A DNA stretch of 64,000 nt, from positions 24,753 through 88,752 of the forward strand of contig NZ_JPMI01000048.1 of NCBI RefSeq assembly GCF_000733295.1, read 5' to 3'. The position numbers and the translations under genes were made by a program. Source of the stretch: Archangium violaceum Cb vi76 (GTDB lineage Bacteria; Myxococcota; Myxococcia; Myxococcales; Myxococcaceae). The notes beneath the pieces are model-generated. The model saw nothing but the letters and a program-made list of their open reading frames with translations, made no database searches and was not told where the DNA came from. This document shows positions 35,399 to 45,084 of this stretch, in pieces. The number at the start of each line of letters is the position of its first letter. Position 1 is the first letter of the stretch.

Positions 35399-35824
35399 AT
35401 GCCCTTCCTCTCCAAGCTCATCAAGCCGCTGCTGGCCCTCACCCTCTCGGCGGCCATCCTGGGCGCCCAGGGTTGCACCAAGGACTCGAAGCCGGAGTCG
35501 AAGCCGGCGGAGCCCTCCGCCACCGCTCCCGCCCAGCCGGCGGCGAAGCCCGGTGAGCCGCGCACCATCGCGATCTCCGTCACCGAGAAGGGCTACGAGC
35601 CGAGCCCCATCACCCTCAAGCAGGGCGAGCCCGTGAAGCTGGTGATGACCCGCACCACGGACCACACCTGCGCGACGGAGATCGTCCTCGAGGACTACAA
35701 CATCAACACCCCGCTGCCCCTCAACCAGCCGGTGGAGGTGGCCTTCACCCCCAACAAGTCGGGCAAGCTCGTCTACGGCTGCGCCATGGGGAAGATGATC
35801 AGCGGCGTGTTCATGGTGGAGTAG
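35399..35824 (+). CDS. Cupredoxin-like lipoprotein
   Basis: A 141-residue lipoprotein: signal peptide with a lipobox-like GAQGC (Cys near 26), a Pro/Ala/Lys linker to about 52, then a single cupredoxin fold. Candidate copper ligands are the His in TTDHTCATE and the Cys and Met in YGCAMGKM, in the C-terminal loop, typical of type-I-like copper proteins. It follows the Hfq-like gene by 15 bases with a ribosome-site-like GAGGAC. Copper handling or periplasmic electron transfer is probable; the exact role is not evident. Confidence 0.8.
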   Translation: MPFLSKLIKPLLALTLSAAILGAQGCTKDSKPESKPAEPSATAPAQPAAKPGEPRTIAISVTEKGYEPSPITLKQGEPVKLVMTRTTDHTCATEIVLEDYNINTPLPLNQPVEVAFTPNKSGKLVYGCAMGKMISGVFMVE

Positions 35825-35896
35825 CTCCACCCCTTCGCTTCCGCATTGCCCAGGGGGCCGGCCACACCCGCGCGGTGTGGAGGCCCCCTTCGTGTA

Positions 35897-37513
35897 TCAG
35901 TCCACCGTCTCCCCGGAGGCCTCCGTCTCCGCGTCGGCGGGCTTCACCACGGCGGCGGGCAGCTCCTCGGAGACGGACTCGGGCAGCGACACCGGACACT
36001 CGAGCGAGCGGGCCCACGTGGCCGCCCGGTGACGCGCGAGGTGGAAGGCGGGCCAGCCTCCCGGCATCGGCTCGGAGAACCGGCAGAACATGCCGTGGAC
36101 GCTCCGCGCCAGGGTGCTGTCGGGCGCCAGCGCCATCCGCGCGGCCAGCTCCGGCGCGGCGTCCTCGGACAGGGACACCATGTGCATCTCGTCCAGCACG
36201 TGGCCCTCCGCGGCCCGCTCGAGGTTGCCCCGCGCGATGAAGGCATCGGGGTTGAGCACGTTGAGCGCCGCGAGGAAGCCGAGCGCCCCCACGAAGGCCC
36301 CGATGGCGAAGCGCTCCGGGCGCCACCACAGCGTCACCGCTCGCCACACGAGCACCCCGGCCAGCGCCACCATGAAGACGTGCGTGTACACGCGCAGGTG
36401 CGTGTAGCCGTACGCGGACTCGTAGAGCGCCATGCGCTTCATCGCCGACGCCAGGATGACCAGCACCAGACCCACCATCACCGAGCACGCCACCCGGAAG
36501 GCGGTGACCTGCCCCTCGCTCCGCAGCCGCGTCCAACGCGCCAGCGCCATGCTCAGCCCCAGCGTCATCATCGACACCGCGAGCAGCTCGAAGAAGCCGC
36601 GCCGTGCGTACTCCGAGTAGCTGATGAACCTCGCCGGCAGCTGGGCCGCGCCGAAGAGGAAGGCGAACTGGATGGCCGCGAAGCCCAGGAAGAGCAGGTC
36701 CACCAGGCCCACCAGCGTGAGGCACTCGACGAAGCCCAGGCGGGTTTGCACCGGCGCCACCTCCGCCTCACCCGCCTCCGCGCCGTTGCGACGCCGGCGC
36801 TGCGCGTGCGCCAACAGCCCGAGCACCCCGAACGCGCTGCCCCCCACGAACACCAACCGCCCCACCGCGTCCAGGAACGTCAGGCCCGGGCTGAAGGACA
36901 ACACCCGCGCCACCGCGGCCTCGAACACGGCGTCCGCCGAGACGAGCAGCGCGGTGAAGACGAACAGCACGGGCACGGCGAGCAGCGCGCCCCGCACCAC
37001 CGGCATCAGCTTCGGCACCTGCCGGCGGGCCGCGGACAGGTCCACCTCCGCGCGCAGCACGCCCGGTGGCATCAACGCGGCATGGAAGAAGGCTCCGAGC
37101 GCCGTGAACGGGTAGCTCCACAGCCCGAGCCGCTCCACCCGGCCCGCCGCCCAGAAGTGCGTCACCAGCAGCAGCAGGAAGCCCGTGGCGAGCACGTTGA
37201 GCGTGGTGAGGAACGGGCTCGCGCGCACGAACACCATCCCGGAGAAGAACAGCAGCGGCACGAGCAGCCACGCGTTGGGACGGGCCCGCTGCCAGCCCTC
37301 GCGCCCTCCCAGGCCGAGCAGCGCCGCGAGCAGCAGCGCGACGAAGAGCGGGAGGGAGATGCCGAGCGCGGGCCCATCGAAGAACACCTCGGCGCAGACG
37401 CCCAGCCCGAGCGATGCGAGCAACGTCGCGAGAGGCCGGCGCAGACGTGGAACGGCGGGGACCGAGGCAACATCATCGGTATCGGTCGGGAAGCCAGTGG
37501 CGGCGGTCGTCAT
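35897..37513 (-). CDS. Multi-pass membrane protein, DUF4153/DUF4173 type
   Basis: A 538-residue inner-membrane protein with about 12 predicted helices between residues 25 and 440, then a 95-residue soluble C-terminal part. The segment ISYSEYARRGFFELLAVS matches the conserved core of DUF4173/DUF4153 proteins, and YGYTHLRVYTHVF is also typical. Start 37513 (MTTAATGFPTD). No enzymatic motif is known for the family. It is divergent from the exonuclease-helicase gene. Confidence 0.8.
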   Translation of the reverse strand: MTTAATGFPTDTDDVASVPAVPRLRRPLATLLASLGLGVCAEVFFDGPALGISLPLFVALLLAALLGLGGREGWQRARPNAWLLVPLLFFSGMVFVRASPFLTTLNVLATGFLLLLVTHFWAAGRVERLGLWSYPFTALGAFFHAALMPPGVLRAEVDLSAARRQVPKLMPVVRGALLAVPVLFVFTALLVSADAVFEAAVARVLSFSPGLTFLDAVGRLVFVGGSAFGVLGLLAHAQRRRRNGAEAGEAEVAPVQTRLGFVECLTLVGLVDLLFLGFAAIQFAFLFGAAQLPARFISYSEYARRGFFELLAVSMMTLGLSMALARWTRLRSEGQVTAFRVACSVMVGLVLVILASAMKRMALYESAYGYTHLRVYTHVFMVALAGVLVWRAVTLWWRPERFAIGAFVGALGFLAALNVLNPDAFIARGNLERAAEGHVLDEMHMVSLSEDAAPELAARMALAPDSTLARSVHGMFCRFSEPMPGGWPAFHLARHRAATWARSLECPVSLPESVSEELPAAVVKPADAETEASGETVD

Positions 37514-37820
37514 GCGGAACACTCCGAGGAGCGTGGGTTCGCCCGGTGTTGTGCAAGGTTGGGCCCAACCGCGGTGCCGGCGAGGGCCCTCGAGCCGAAC
37601 GGTCGGTTCGCGGCACCGAGCGGTCGCGACCCCGTACAGCGCGTGGACTCCCGTGCCGCCCCACCCGTTTCCGCGTGTCCCAAGCGCCACGGCTGCGGCC
37701 GGTGAACCACACTGCCTCCCCGGGTGAAGTCCACGAGTGGACGCCGCGTGTCCATGGGACCCCGGACGCCCGGTTTCTCGGCACGACGCTCGAAGACGGG
37801 TAGGCTGGCCCCTCTCCCCC
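37514..37820. other. 307-base divergent intergenic region
   Basis: It separates the DUF4153-like gene from the exonuclease-helicase gene. The only structure noticed is a perfect 14-bp palindrome, GGTTGGGCCCAACC, at 37557-37570, about 45 bases from the membrane-protein start. A TAGGCT at 37801-37806 could be a -10 for the helicase gene, but its -35 is poor. No RNA gene is seen. Confidence 0.5.
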
Positions 37821-40772
37821 ATGAGCAGCGCGGCGGACCTCTTCACCCGGCACGTATTCCTCGACCTCGAGACGACGGGGTTGGATCCGCGCGCCGACGA
37901 GGTCATCGAGCTCGGGGCCCTCTTCATCGAGAACGGCCAGGTGGTGGACCGCTACGTCCACTTCTTCGCCGCCTCGCGCCCCCTGCCCCTCACCATCCGC
38001 CGGCTCACGGGCATCGAGGACTCGATGCTCGCCGGTCAGCCCCGGCTCGCCGAGAGGATTCCCGAGCTGCGCCAGAGGCTCGCCGGCTGGACCGTGGTGG
38101 CCCACAACGCCTCCTTCGAGAAGGGCTTCCTCCCGGACCTGCTCGGCCCCATCCGCGCCCCGGTGCTCGACTCGTGCGAGCTGATGCACTACCTGCACCC
38201 GGAGCTGTCCAGCCACTCGCTCGAGTCCCTCATGCGCTGGGCCGGCAAGGGCCCTCGTGCCCGCCACCGCGCCATGACGGACTGCGAGGCCACCTGGTCC
38301 GTGCTGCTGCACGCGCTCGACGGCTGCATCCGCGACGGCCGCGCCGAGGACATCGCCGACCTGCTCGAAACGCTGGACCCGCGCGCCGCGCTGCGGCTGG
38401 CTCAGATCGAGGCCGGCGAGGCCGGAATGGAGCTGGACGGAGCGCTCGACCCGGAAGCGGCGCCCCTCGTGTCGCTGCTCACCGGCCTGTGGAACCTGTG
38501 CCGGGCCCGGCCCGCTCCGCTGAAGCTGGAGGCCACGGGCTTCCTCCCCGGACGCGCCGAGCGCCAGCGGGCCAACGGTTCGAAACCGCCTCCCGAGCCG
38601 CCGGACGAGAACACCCCGGTGCTGCCCGTCCGCTCCGAGGAGGTGTCGGCACTGCTCGGCCCCGGAGGCGCCCTGGAGCGCGCCCAGGAGGGCTTTGCCG
38701 CCCGCCCCGCGCAGCTCGAGATGTCCCAGGCCGTGGCCCGCACCCTGTCCGACGGCGGGCAGCTCGCGGTGGAGGCCGGCACGGGCACGGGCAAGTCGCT
38801 CGCGTACCTGGCGCCCGCGGCCCTCTTCGCCGCCCGCAACGGACGCAAGGTGGGCGTGGCTCCGAACACCAAGACGCTGCAGGACCAGCTCATCGAGAAG
38901 GACCTGCCCCGCCTGCACCGCGCCACCGGCGGCGCCTTCTCGTACACGCTCCTCAAGGGCCAGACGAACTACCTCTGCCGCCGCCGCGCGCTGGACGCCA
39001 CCCGCGTGGAGCCCGGCATGGGCCACGCCGCCCGCGCCCCTCGCGCCTACCTGCGCGCCCTCATGCGCCGCGGCCCCGATGGTGACCTGGACCGGCTGAG
39101 CCACTGGTTCCGCGAGCGCTTCCCCGTGCTGCACGCGCTCGCCCCGGCGGTGCGCTCCGAGGCCGCCACCACGCTCGGCGAGCGCTGCCCCTACTTCCAT
39201 CGCTGCTACTACCACTCGGCCGTGGCCCAGGCGCGCGACGCGGACGTGCTCGTCATCAACCAGTCCCTCGCCTTCGCCTGGCCCGCCCGCTATCCGAAGC
39301 TGGACCACCTCGTGCTCGACGAGGCCCACGAGGTGGAGGACGTGGCCACCACCGCGCTCTCCTCGGAGCTGTCGGACATGGCCTTCAGCCGGCTCGCCGA
39401 GCGGCTCCATGGGCGCGATGGGCGGCGCGGACTCTTCGCCGAGCTGCGGCGGGCCCTCTTCGCCTCGCGGCGCGCGGAAGCCCGCGTGCTGATGAGTGAA
39501 ATCGACAGCGCCCTGCTCTCGGTGGGCGCGGCGGCGCGCGCCCTGGGTGAGCGGGTGACGGCGCTGTGCGAACCCGCCGCGGCGAGCGCCTCCGAGGACG
39601 CGGACGAGTCCGCCTACGCTCCGGAGCTGCGCATCACCGCCGAGGTGCGGGCCTCGCCTCCCTGGGTGCCCGTGCGCGAGGGGCTGCTGGAGCTGCGTGA
39701 GTGCCTCCAGGGCCTGCACAAGCTGCTCACGGTGGGACTGCAGGAGATATTGCCGGACCTGGCGGTGAAGATGCCGCCACTGGAGCGCGAGCTGGCCGGC
39801 GGCGTGTCCGAGGTGCTGGAGCTGACCACGCTGACCTCGGAGCTGTCCGACGAGCCGGCGGAGGGCCGGTGCTACGCGGCCACGGCGGTGCCTCGCAAGC
39901 AGCGCTGGACCCTGATCGCGCAGCCGCTGAACGTGGCGCCCTACGTGTCCCGGGACTTCGCGCAGCACAAGCGGGCCCTGGTGCTGGCCTCGGCCACGCT
40001 GAGCACGGGCACCGAGCGGATGCCCTATGTGCTCGGACGGCTGGGACTGGACGGGCGCAACGAGGGCATTCCCGCGCCCCGGCTGCTGCGCGCGCCCACG
40101 CCGTTCAACCTGCGCAAGCAGGCCCTGGTCATCCTGGTGATGGACGCACCTCGCGCGCACGAGGAACCGTTCATCGAGTGGGCCGCGACGCGCGTGTCCG
40201 GACTGGCCCAGGTGATGGGCGGACGGGTGCTGGGGCTGTTCGCCTCCTCGCGGCGCATGGAGCGCGTGGGCGACCTGGTGAAGGCGAAGCTGGAGCCGAT
40301 GGGCATCGAGGTGATGCGGCAGTCGCGCGGGCACGGGCGCTCGCTGGCGGCGCGGCAGGAGAAGGACACCGGCACGGTGCTGCTGGGAACGAAGAGCTTC
40401 TGGCAGGGCGTGGACATCCCCGGCCGGGGCGTGGGGTGCGTGTTCATCGACAAGCTGCCGCTGGAGCCCGCCAGCCGTCCGCTGGTGGCCGCGCGCGAGG
40501 AGCCGCTCTCCCGCGGAGGAAACACCCACCTGGGTTTCCTCCACTACCGCATGCCACGGGCCCTGCTGATGCTGCGCCAGGGCGTGGGCCGGCTCATCCG
40601 CTCGCACGCGGACCGGGGCGTGGTCGTCATCGCCGACCCGGGCCACCCCAGCTACCGGCAGCTCCTGCTGGACGCGCTCGCCGGCTACCGCGTGGAGCTG
40701 CTCCCCTGGTCCGAGGCCCGTGTGCGCCTCTACTCCGCCATCGAGGACATGGGGCTCATCCGCCGGGCGTGA
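37821..40772 (+). CDS. DEDDh 3'-5' exonuclease fused to a DinG/XPD-type helicase
   Basis: A 983-residue protein. The N-terminal exonuclease (about 10-180) has Exo I FLDLETTGLD, Exo II VAHNASFEKGF and Exo III HRAMTDCEAT, all intact. The helicase half has Walker A EAGTGTGKS (near 319), DEAH box VLDEAHEVED (near 499) and motif VI QGVGRLIRS (near 919). This is the fusion layout of Firmicute DinG proteins. Of the four cysteines that hold the iron-sulphur cluster in E. coli DinG, three candidates are visible (NYLC near 382, ERCPYFHRC near 454-459), so cluster binding is uncertain. Probably DNA repair or R-loop processing. Confidence 0.88.
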   Translation: MSSAADLFTRHVFLDLETTGLDPRADEVIELGALFIENGQVVDRYVHFFAASRPLPLTIRRLTGIEDSMLAGQPRLAERIPELRQRLAGWTVVAHNASFEKGFLPDLLGPIRAPVLDSCELMHYLHPELSSHSLESLMRWAGKGPRARHRAMTDCEATWSVLLHALDGCIRDGRAEDIADLLETLDPRAALRLAQIEAGEAGMELDGALDPEAAPLVSLLTGLWNLCRARPAPLKLEATGFLPGRAERQRANGSKPPPEPPDENTPVLPVRSEEVSALLGPGGALERAQEGFAARPAQLEMSQAVARTLSDGGQLAVEAGTGTGKSLAYLAPAALFAARNGRKVGVAPNTKTLQDQLIEKDLPRLHRATGGAFSYTLLKGQTNYLCRRRALDATRVEPGMGHAARAPRAYLRALMRRGPDGDLDRLSHWFRERFPVLHALAPAVRSEAATTLGERCPYFHRCYYHSAVAQARDADVLVINQSLAFAWPARYPKLDHLVLDEAHEVEDVATTALSSELSDMAFSRLAERLHGRDGRRGLFAELRRALFASRRAEARVLMSEIDSALLSVGAAARALGERVTALCEPAAASASEDADESAYAPELRITAEVRASPPWVPVREGLLELRECLQGLHKLLTVGLQEILPDLAVKMPPLERELAGGVSEVLELTTLTSELSDEPAEGRCYAATAVPRKQRWTLIAQPLNVAPYVSRDFAQHKRALVLASATLSTGTERMPYVLGRLGLDGRNEGIPAPRLLRAPTPFNLRKQALVILVMDAPRAHEEPFIEWAATRVSGLAQVMGGRVLGLFASSRRMERVGDLVKAKLEPMGIEVMRQSRGHGRSLAARQEKDTGTVLLGTKSFWQGVDIPGRGVGCVFIDKLPLEPASRPLVAAREEPLSRGGNTHLGFLHYRMPRALLMLRQGVGRLIRSHADRGVVVIADPGHPSYRQLLLDALAGYRVELLPWSEARVRLYSAIEDMGLIRRA

Positions 40773-40801
40773 GGCCGGGGGGGCTTTCCTCGCGCACGGG
40801 G

Positions 40802-41557
40802 ATGGCCCAGAGTTCTCCCATGGAACCCTGGATGGCACTCGCGTGGTTGTGGCTCATGGCCACCGTCATCTCCCTCGTCTCGGGCGTGGTGATGGCCCTC
40901 GTGTGTTGGAGCGTGGGCGCCTCGCTCTCCGAGCTCCGCTTCCATGTCGGCCCCCCGCTGCTCAGCTTCCGCATCCGGGGCGTCAAGTGGAGCTTCGGTT
41001 TCCTCAACTTCGGCGCGAGCGTCACCTTCGAGGCGCTCGGCATCCGCAGGGATGGGACGGATGACAACAGCTTCCTGCGGCTGCCCCTGTTCCTCCGGCT
41101 CCTCGTCCACACCAGCACGGTCGCCGGCATGCTCCTGCTCGCCGTGGCGTGCCTCTCCCCCGCACGCGGCCTCGCGGCCTTCACCTCGGGGTTCGAGCAG
41201 GTGGTCAACGTCCTCCTCGCCCAGCAGCGGGTGGCCGCCTTCTTCGCGCTGCTGAGGACCGAGGGCTTCTGGCCAGCGCTCGGCGTGCTCTCGGCGAAGC
41301 TCGCCGCCCTCAACCTGCTCCCGCTGCCTCCGCTCACCGGATACATGATGCTGCGCGAGTTCTGGCGGGGGCTCTTCAGGTCCCGGACGGGGAACGAGGG
41401 CGTCCCGGCCTGGGGCATGGTGCTGGTGCTCCTGCTCCTCCTGGGATGGGGCCACGGCCTCTACGCGGGCCTCCTCCATCCGAACTCGAAGCAGCCCGGG
41501 CTCGGCGCCATGTTCCGCGAGGCCAGACAGCTCATCGGGAACGCCGCCGAGCCCTGA
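40802..41557 (+). CDS. M50-like (site-2 protease fold) membrane protein lacking catalytic residues
   Basis: A 251-residue polytopic membrane protein. The helix LLPLPPLTGYMM (about 178-190) corresponds to the NxxPxPPLDG motif of M50/S2P proteases, with the metal-binding Asp replaced by Thr. The first helix and following beta region (SELRFHVGPPLLSFRIRGV) resemble the S2P HExxH helix and the fold after it, but no HExxH is present. It is thus likely a pseudoprotease that binds or escorts membrane proteins. ATG 40802 is used; a second ATG at 40820 is possible. It converges with the next gene, 8 bases away. Confidence 0.5.
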   Translation: MAQSSPMEPWMALAWLWLMATVISLVSGVVMALVCWSVGASLSELRFHVGPPLLSFRIRGVKWSFGFLNFGASVTFEALGIRRDGTDDNSFLRLPLFLRLLVHTSTVAGMLLLAVACLSPARGLAAFTSGFEQVVNVLLAQQRVAAFFALLRTEGFWPALGVLSAKLAALNLLPLPPLTGYMMLREFWRGLFRSRTGNEGVPAWGMVLVLLLLLGWGHGLYAGLLHPNSKQPGLGAMFREARQLIGNAAEP

Positions 41558-41565
41558 AGACGCCC

Positions 41566-42822
41566 TCAGTTCACCAGGAACCCGAGAAGCTTCCGGCCCG
41601 CCTGGATCGTCCGCTCCTTCGGTGCGCGCTCGTCCCCCTCCTGCTGGAGCTCCCAGACGCAGTGCAGGGCGTAGATGTCCTCGGGAGACAGGTCGGCCGT
41701 CGCCTCGCCGAAGAGCGCGAAGGTGACCGAGCCCACCATGCCCACGCCTTCCTCCGGTTCGCCCCCTTCCTCTTCGTAGCGGTACTTGAAGAGCCAGACG
41801 TCGCGCTCGTCCTTCGTGGGCGGCCAGAAGAGCCGGCGGTGGTCATAGACCTCGATGTGGTCGGGCGCCCGGCCGAACTCCGTCGGGTACTCGAGCCACA
41901 GAATCATCTCGGCCATCGCTTCGAGCCGGGGGAGCTCCTTCTCCGGAACAGGAGCCGGCTGGAGCCCGAGCTCCGTGAGGTAGGTCACGGCGCGTTTCCG
42001 CGTCCTCGGGTCCTTGGACCAGTCCTGGAGCCGGGCCACGGCCAGGGCATCTCCTCCCCGGGCGGCGGCCCAGGCGGCCTCCATGCGGACCCCCACGTCG
42101 GGGTGCTCCAGGGCCAGGGCGAAGAACTCCCTCGAGTCCGTCAGGAAGGGCAGGCTGGCCGTCGCGCTGTGGGCGTACGAGAAATGGTCCGGGTCCTCGT
42201 CGGTGAGAAAGGACCGGAGCAGTTCGTGCCCTCGGGGCGTGTCGAAGGGGTGGGAGGTGACGCCGTGCTCGCGCGCGAGCGTATTGGCCATGTCGAGCAG
42301 CGCCACGGCGATGAACCCCGGAGGGAGCGGCTCCGCGAGCGCGGAAGCGACGCGAGTGGCGGCCTCCTTCTCCGCGTTGACGAGCGCGGACAAGACGGTC
42401 GACCACATGTAGCCATCGGGGGAGAGTGGGATCCGCGCCGCGTCGATGATGCGCTGGAGCGGCTCCTCGCCCCGGTACATCGCGAAGATCTTCAGGACGA
42501 AGAGCAGATCGCTGGCGGCGGAGTCGTAGCCCTCTTGTGGACCGGCCTTCCGCCACTCCCGCAGCCGCGCGTCATAGAGACGGAGCAGGGAGGGAAGCGC
42601 CTCGGCACGTAGGGTGACCGCCGCTTCCTTGGACGTGGGCTGCTGGAAGAGCCCCACGATGTTGGAGAAGGGGGACACGATATCCTCGGGGTCCGTGTAC
42701 TTCTCGGGGTGGGCCTCGAAGTCGACAACGATCCTGGCCGCCTGGCGTGCGTCCTCCGCCGAGTCGAGATCGACCGCGGACCAGTGCTCCAGCTCCTCGC
42801 GAGCAGATTTCTCCTGAGTCAT
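41566..42822 (-). CDS. HEAT-repeat-like cytoplasmic protein of unknown function
   Basis: A 418-residue soluble protein with no signal peptide. The middle (about 150-300) consists of paired helices resembling degenerate HEAT repeats, for example HPDVGVRMEAAWAAARGGDALAVARL. The C-terminal 100 residues contain a beta region (VWLFKYRYEEEG, VGSVTFALFGE) and an acidic stretch. No catalytic motif is recognised. It stands alone between two convergent or divergent neighbours, next to the toxin-immunity locus. Confidence 0.7.
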   Translation of the reverse strand: MTQEKSAREELEHWSAVDLDSAEDARQAARIVVDFEAHPEKYTDPEDIVSPFSNIVGLFQQPTSKEAAVTLRAEALPSLLRLYDARLREWRKAGPQEGYDSAASDLLFVLKIFAMYRGEEPLQRIIDAARIPLSPDGYMWSTVLSALVNAEKEAATRVASALAEPLPPGFIAVALLDMANTLAREHGVTSHPFDTPRGHELLRSFLTDEDPDHFSYAHSATASLPFLTDSREFFALALEHPDVGVRMEAAWAAARGGDALAVARLQDWSKDPRTRKRAVTYLTELGLQPAPVPEKELPRLEAMAEMILWLEYPTEFGRAPDHIEVYDHRRLFWPPTKDERDVWLFKYRYEEEGGEPEEGVGMVGSVTFALFGEATADLSPEDIYALHCVWELQQEGDERAPKERTIQAGRKLLGFLVN

Positions 42823-43017
42823 GGCCGGGGTGTCTACCGCAGTCCCTGGAAGTTCCTGTAGCGAAGTTGAGCGTCCCTCGGACCGGCACGCCGGAGGCCT
42901 CCGGGGACCAGACCTTCCTCATGCGGTAGATTCGCGCTCGGGCAGGTGACGTCGGTTCACGGAGTCAGGACATGGCATGCAGCACCCGATCGTGGAATGG
43001 GGCCCTTGGGGTGGCGC

Positions 43018-45084
43018 ATGCGTGCTGAGGCGCGGGCGCACAGGTGGGCGGCGCTGCTGGTCGCGGTGCTGCTCTCCACCGGCTGCGTCACGCTGGCGCC
43101 CCGACAGGACGGCTGCACCACGGCGGCCGAAGACACGCCCGCGGACGAGGTGGCCAGAGCGGGGCCCCTCCCCCATGGCCCACCCTCCTGCGGAGGGAAG
43201 ACCGTGCCCGTGGGCTGGCCCGACGTCTCCTTCAACGACAGCGAAGCACTCCTCGCCCCCTTCCTCACCTGCACCTCGCCCGCCGAATACGTCGCACTGC
43301 AGGAGCGGGTGGACATGCCCCGGCTGGTGGAGTCGCTGACGGACTGGGATGCCGTGCGGCTCGGCTCGCTGGGGCCCGTGCGAGAGGATGCCGCCAACAT
43401 TCTCAACCGCAAGCGTCTCTCATTCATCCTCCATGCCACCGAAAAGTATGGAGTCGCGCATGCGGAGGTGTTCATCCGCTTCGTCCTCGACTCGGCCCAT
43501 GACGACGAGCTGAGAGAGATTCTCTTCTGGCTGGCCCGGGACAAGCGGCTGGAGTCCACGCTGGGGCGGATGCCCAGGGCCCGTGCGGACAGGGACTTCC
43601 AACCCGGAGACCTGCCGCGAGGAGTCGGCCGTGCCGTCACCGACCTGCTCACCCACGAGCAGGAGAAGAATGCCTGGTACACCCACTACACCCGGCAACA
43701 AAGCCAGCTTCCACCGTCCTACCAGCAGGATCTCGATGAGGTGGAGCGGGAGGCAGCGGAGCAGCATTACTCGGCGGGCAACGTGGTGCTGGGCAGCGTG
43801 GACCACGTCACCTTCGGTGTGCCGCTGGGCTTCTACTACCTCGCAACGGGGACGGGCCACGGGCTGTACTCGCTCGCTCAGGGCGAGTACGAGCAGGCCG
43901 TGCGCGAATTGACGCCCCTCGCGCTGCTGACAACCCTGTACGTAGGTGGCAAGGGGGTGCGCTCCCTCTCCGAGGCCCGTGGAGGAGGCGCCGGACTCCA
44001 GAGGGGATTCGAGACGGTGCGGGCACGAGTGGGTGCCCTGGCGGAAAAGACGCGGCAACTGCAAGCGCAGTTGGGCACGGGCGTGGAGGGCATGCGAGAG
44101 CTGGCCCGCTACATCCAAGCCAGACGCGAGGCGGGGCGCTTCGTGGCCGTGGGAGGAATGGACGCCGCGCTGGCGCTGTACGAAGCGCGAGGGAATGTGG
44201 CCAGGGCCCGGCCGCTCATGTCCAGGGCCAGGCCCGGGGCCACGGGCTCCTCACCCGTACGCCCTTCCCCGAGGCAGGCCCTTGCCGCGGAGCGACAGGG
44301 CACCCTGGCCTCGCTGGTGGATGAGGGGGTGGGCCACACGCGGGAGGTGGTGGAGGCGAAGCTGGCGGCGGTGGAATTGGAGGCCACGGGTTCACGACTG
44401 CCCGCGGACACGAGGGTGTTGAAACAGCATCGCCCGGCCCTCGACACCCCTCCGCCCGAGGCCCGGGGCAACCCGCGCTGGCGCGAGTACGTGGACTATT
44501 ACGAGCGGCGTCTGGGCGAGGTGGAGCAGGGCAAGACCAGCAAGGGTCCCCTGAAATGGGAGGGATACGAGCAACTGCGCGGGTGGTTCGCCCGGGGGCT
44601 CGCCTTCGAGCGCAACATGGTGAAGCTGCTGCGAGAGGACGCGGCAAAACCTCGGGCCGAGCGCCGCTTCTTCAGGGATTTCGACAGGCCCCGCGTTGAA
44701 ACGCAGGTGGGCGTGAGAAAGCCGGATTCTGGCCTGCGCTACGCGGATGTGCTCGTCATCGAGGAAGGCGCGCCCGGCGGAGGGCCACGGCGCGTGGAGA
44801 CGTTCAGCTTCAAGAGCCGTGACCTCTCGGGGTTACGAAGAGACGCTTTGACGGCTCAGATGATTGAGGACGCCAGCGAGGCACTGAGACACTATGGCGA
44901 GAGGCTGGACATCCGCCGAAACTCCCTCCAGTCCCTTTTGCCGGAAGGCAGCGAGGTGCAGATTCCGAGGGTGCGCCTCATCTATGAGGGGGGCGAGCTC
45001 AAGCCCAAGAACGCAGCTTTTATAAATGATGCCGTGACGAGATCCCAGAGTGACGTACCTGGAGTGGAGGTGTCGTTCCAATGA
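43018..45084 (+). CDS. SitA-like lipoprotein polymorphic toxin
   Basis: A 688-residue lipoprotein: signal peptide to lipobox LLSTGC with Cys23 followed by Val, a long alpha-helical central region with two hydrophobic stretches (about 265-310), a helical linker with a basic, low-complexity patch (about 400-440), and a C-terminal domain (about 520-688). That domain resembles restriction-endonuclease-fold toxins, with D577 (RYADVLVIEE), E594 and K599 (VETFSFKSR) as candidate active-site residues. A lipoprotein with a variable nuclease-like C-terminus and an overlapping downstream gene is the layout of myxobacterial SitA/SitI systems, whose toxins move between sibling cells by TraAB outer-membrane exchange. 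The 3' end is noticeably more AT-rich than neighbouring genes. Confidence 0.65.
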   Translation: MRAEARAHRWAALLVAVLLSTGCVTLAPRQDGCTTAAEDTPADEVARAGPLPHGPPSCGGKTVPVGWPDVSFNDSEALLAPFLTCTSPAEYVALQERVDMPRLVESLTDWDAVRLGSLGPVREDAANILNRKRLSFILHATEKYGVAHAEVFIRFVLDSAHDDELREILFWLARDKRLESTLGRMPRARADRDFQPGDLPRGVGRAVTDLLTHEQEKNAWYTHYTRQQSQLPPSYQQDLDEVEREAAEQHYSAGNVVLGSVDHVTFGVPLGFYYLATGTGHGLYSLAQGEYEQAVRELTPLALLTTLYVGGKGVRSLSEARGGGAGLQRGFETVRARVGALAEKTRQLQAQLGTGVEGMRELARYIQARREAGRFVAVGGMDAALALYEARGNVARARPLMSRARPGATGSSPVRPSPRQALAAERQGTLASLVDEGVGHTREVVEAKLAAVELEATGSRLPADTRVLKQHRPALDTPPPEARGNPRWREYVDYYERRLGEVEQGKTSKGPLKWEGYEQLRGWFARGLAFERNMVKLLREDAAKPRAERRFFRDFDRPRVETQVGVRKPDSGLRYADVLVIEEGAPGGGPRRVETFSFKSRDLSGLRRDALTAQMIEDASEALRHYGERLDIRRNSLQSLLPEGSEVQIPRVRLIYEGGELKPKNAAFINDAVTRSQSDVPGVEVSFQ

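Noticed and set aside
37473..40838. An 1121-codon minus-strand open frame opposite the exonuclease-helicase gene
   Set aside because: Composition is low complexity and the plus strand carries intact helicase and exonuclease motifs.
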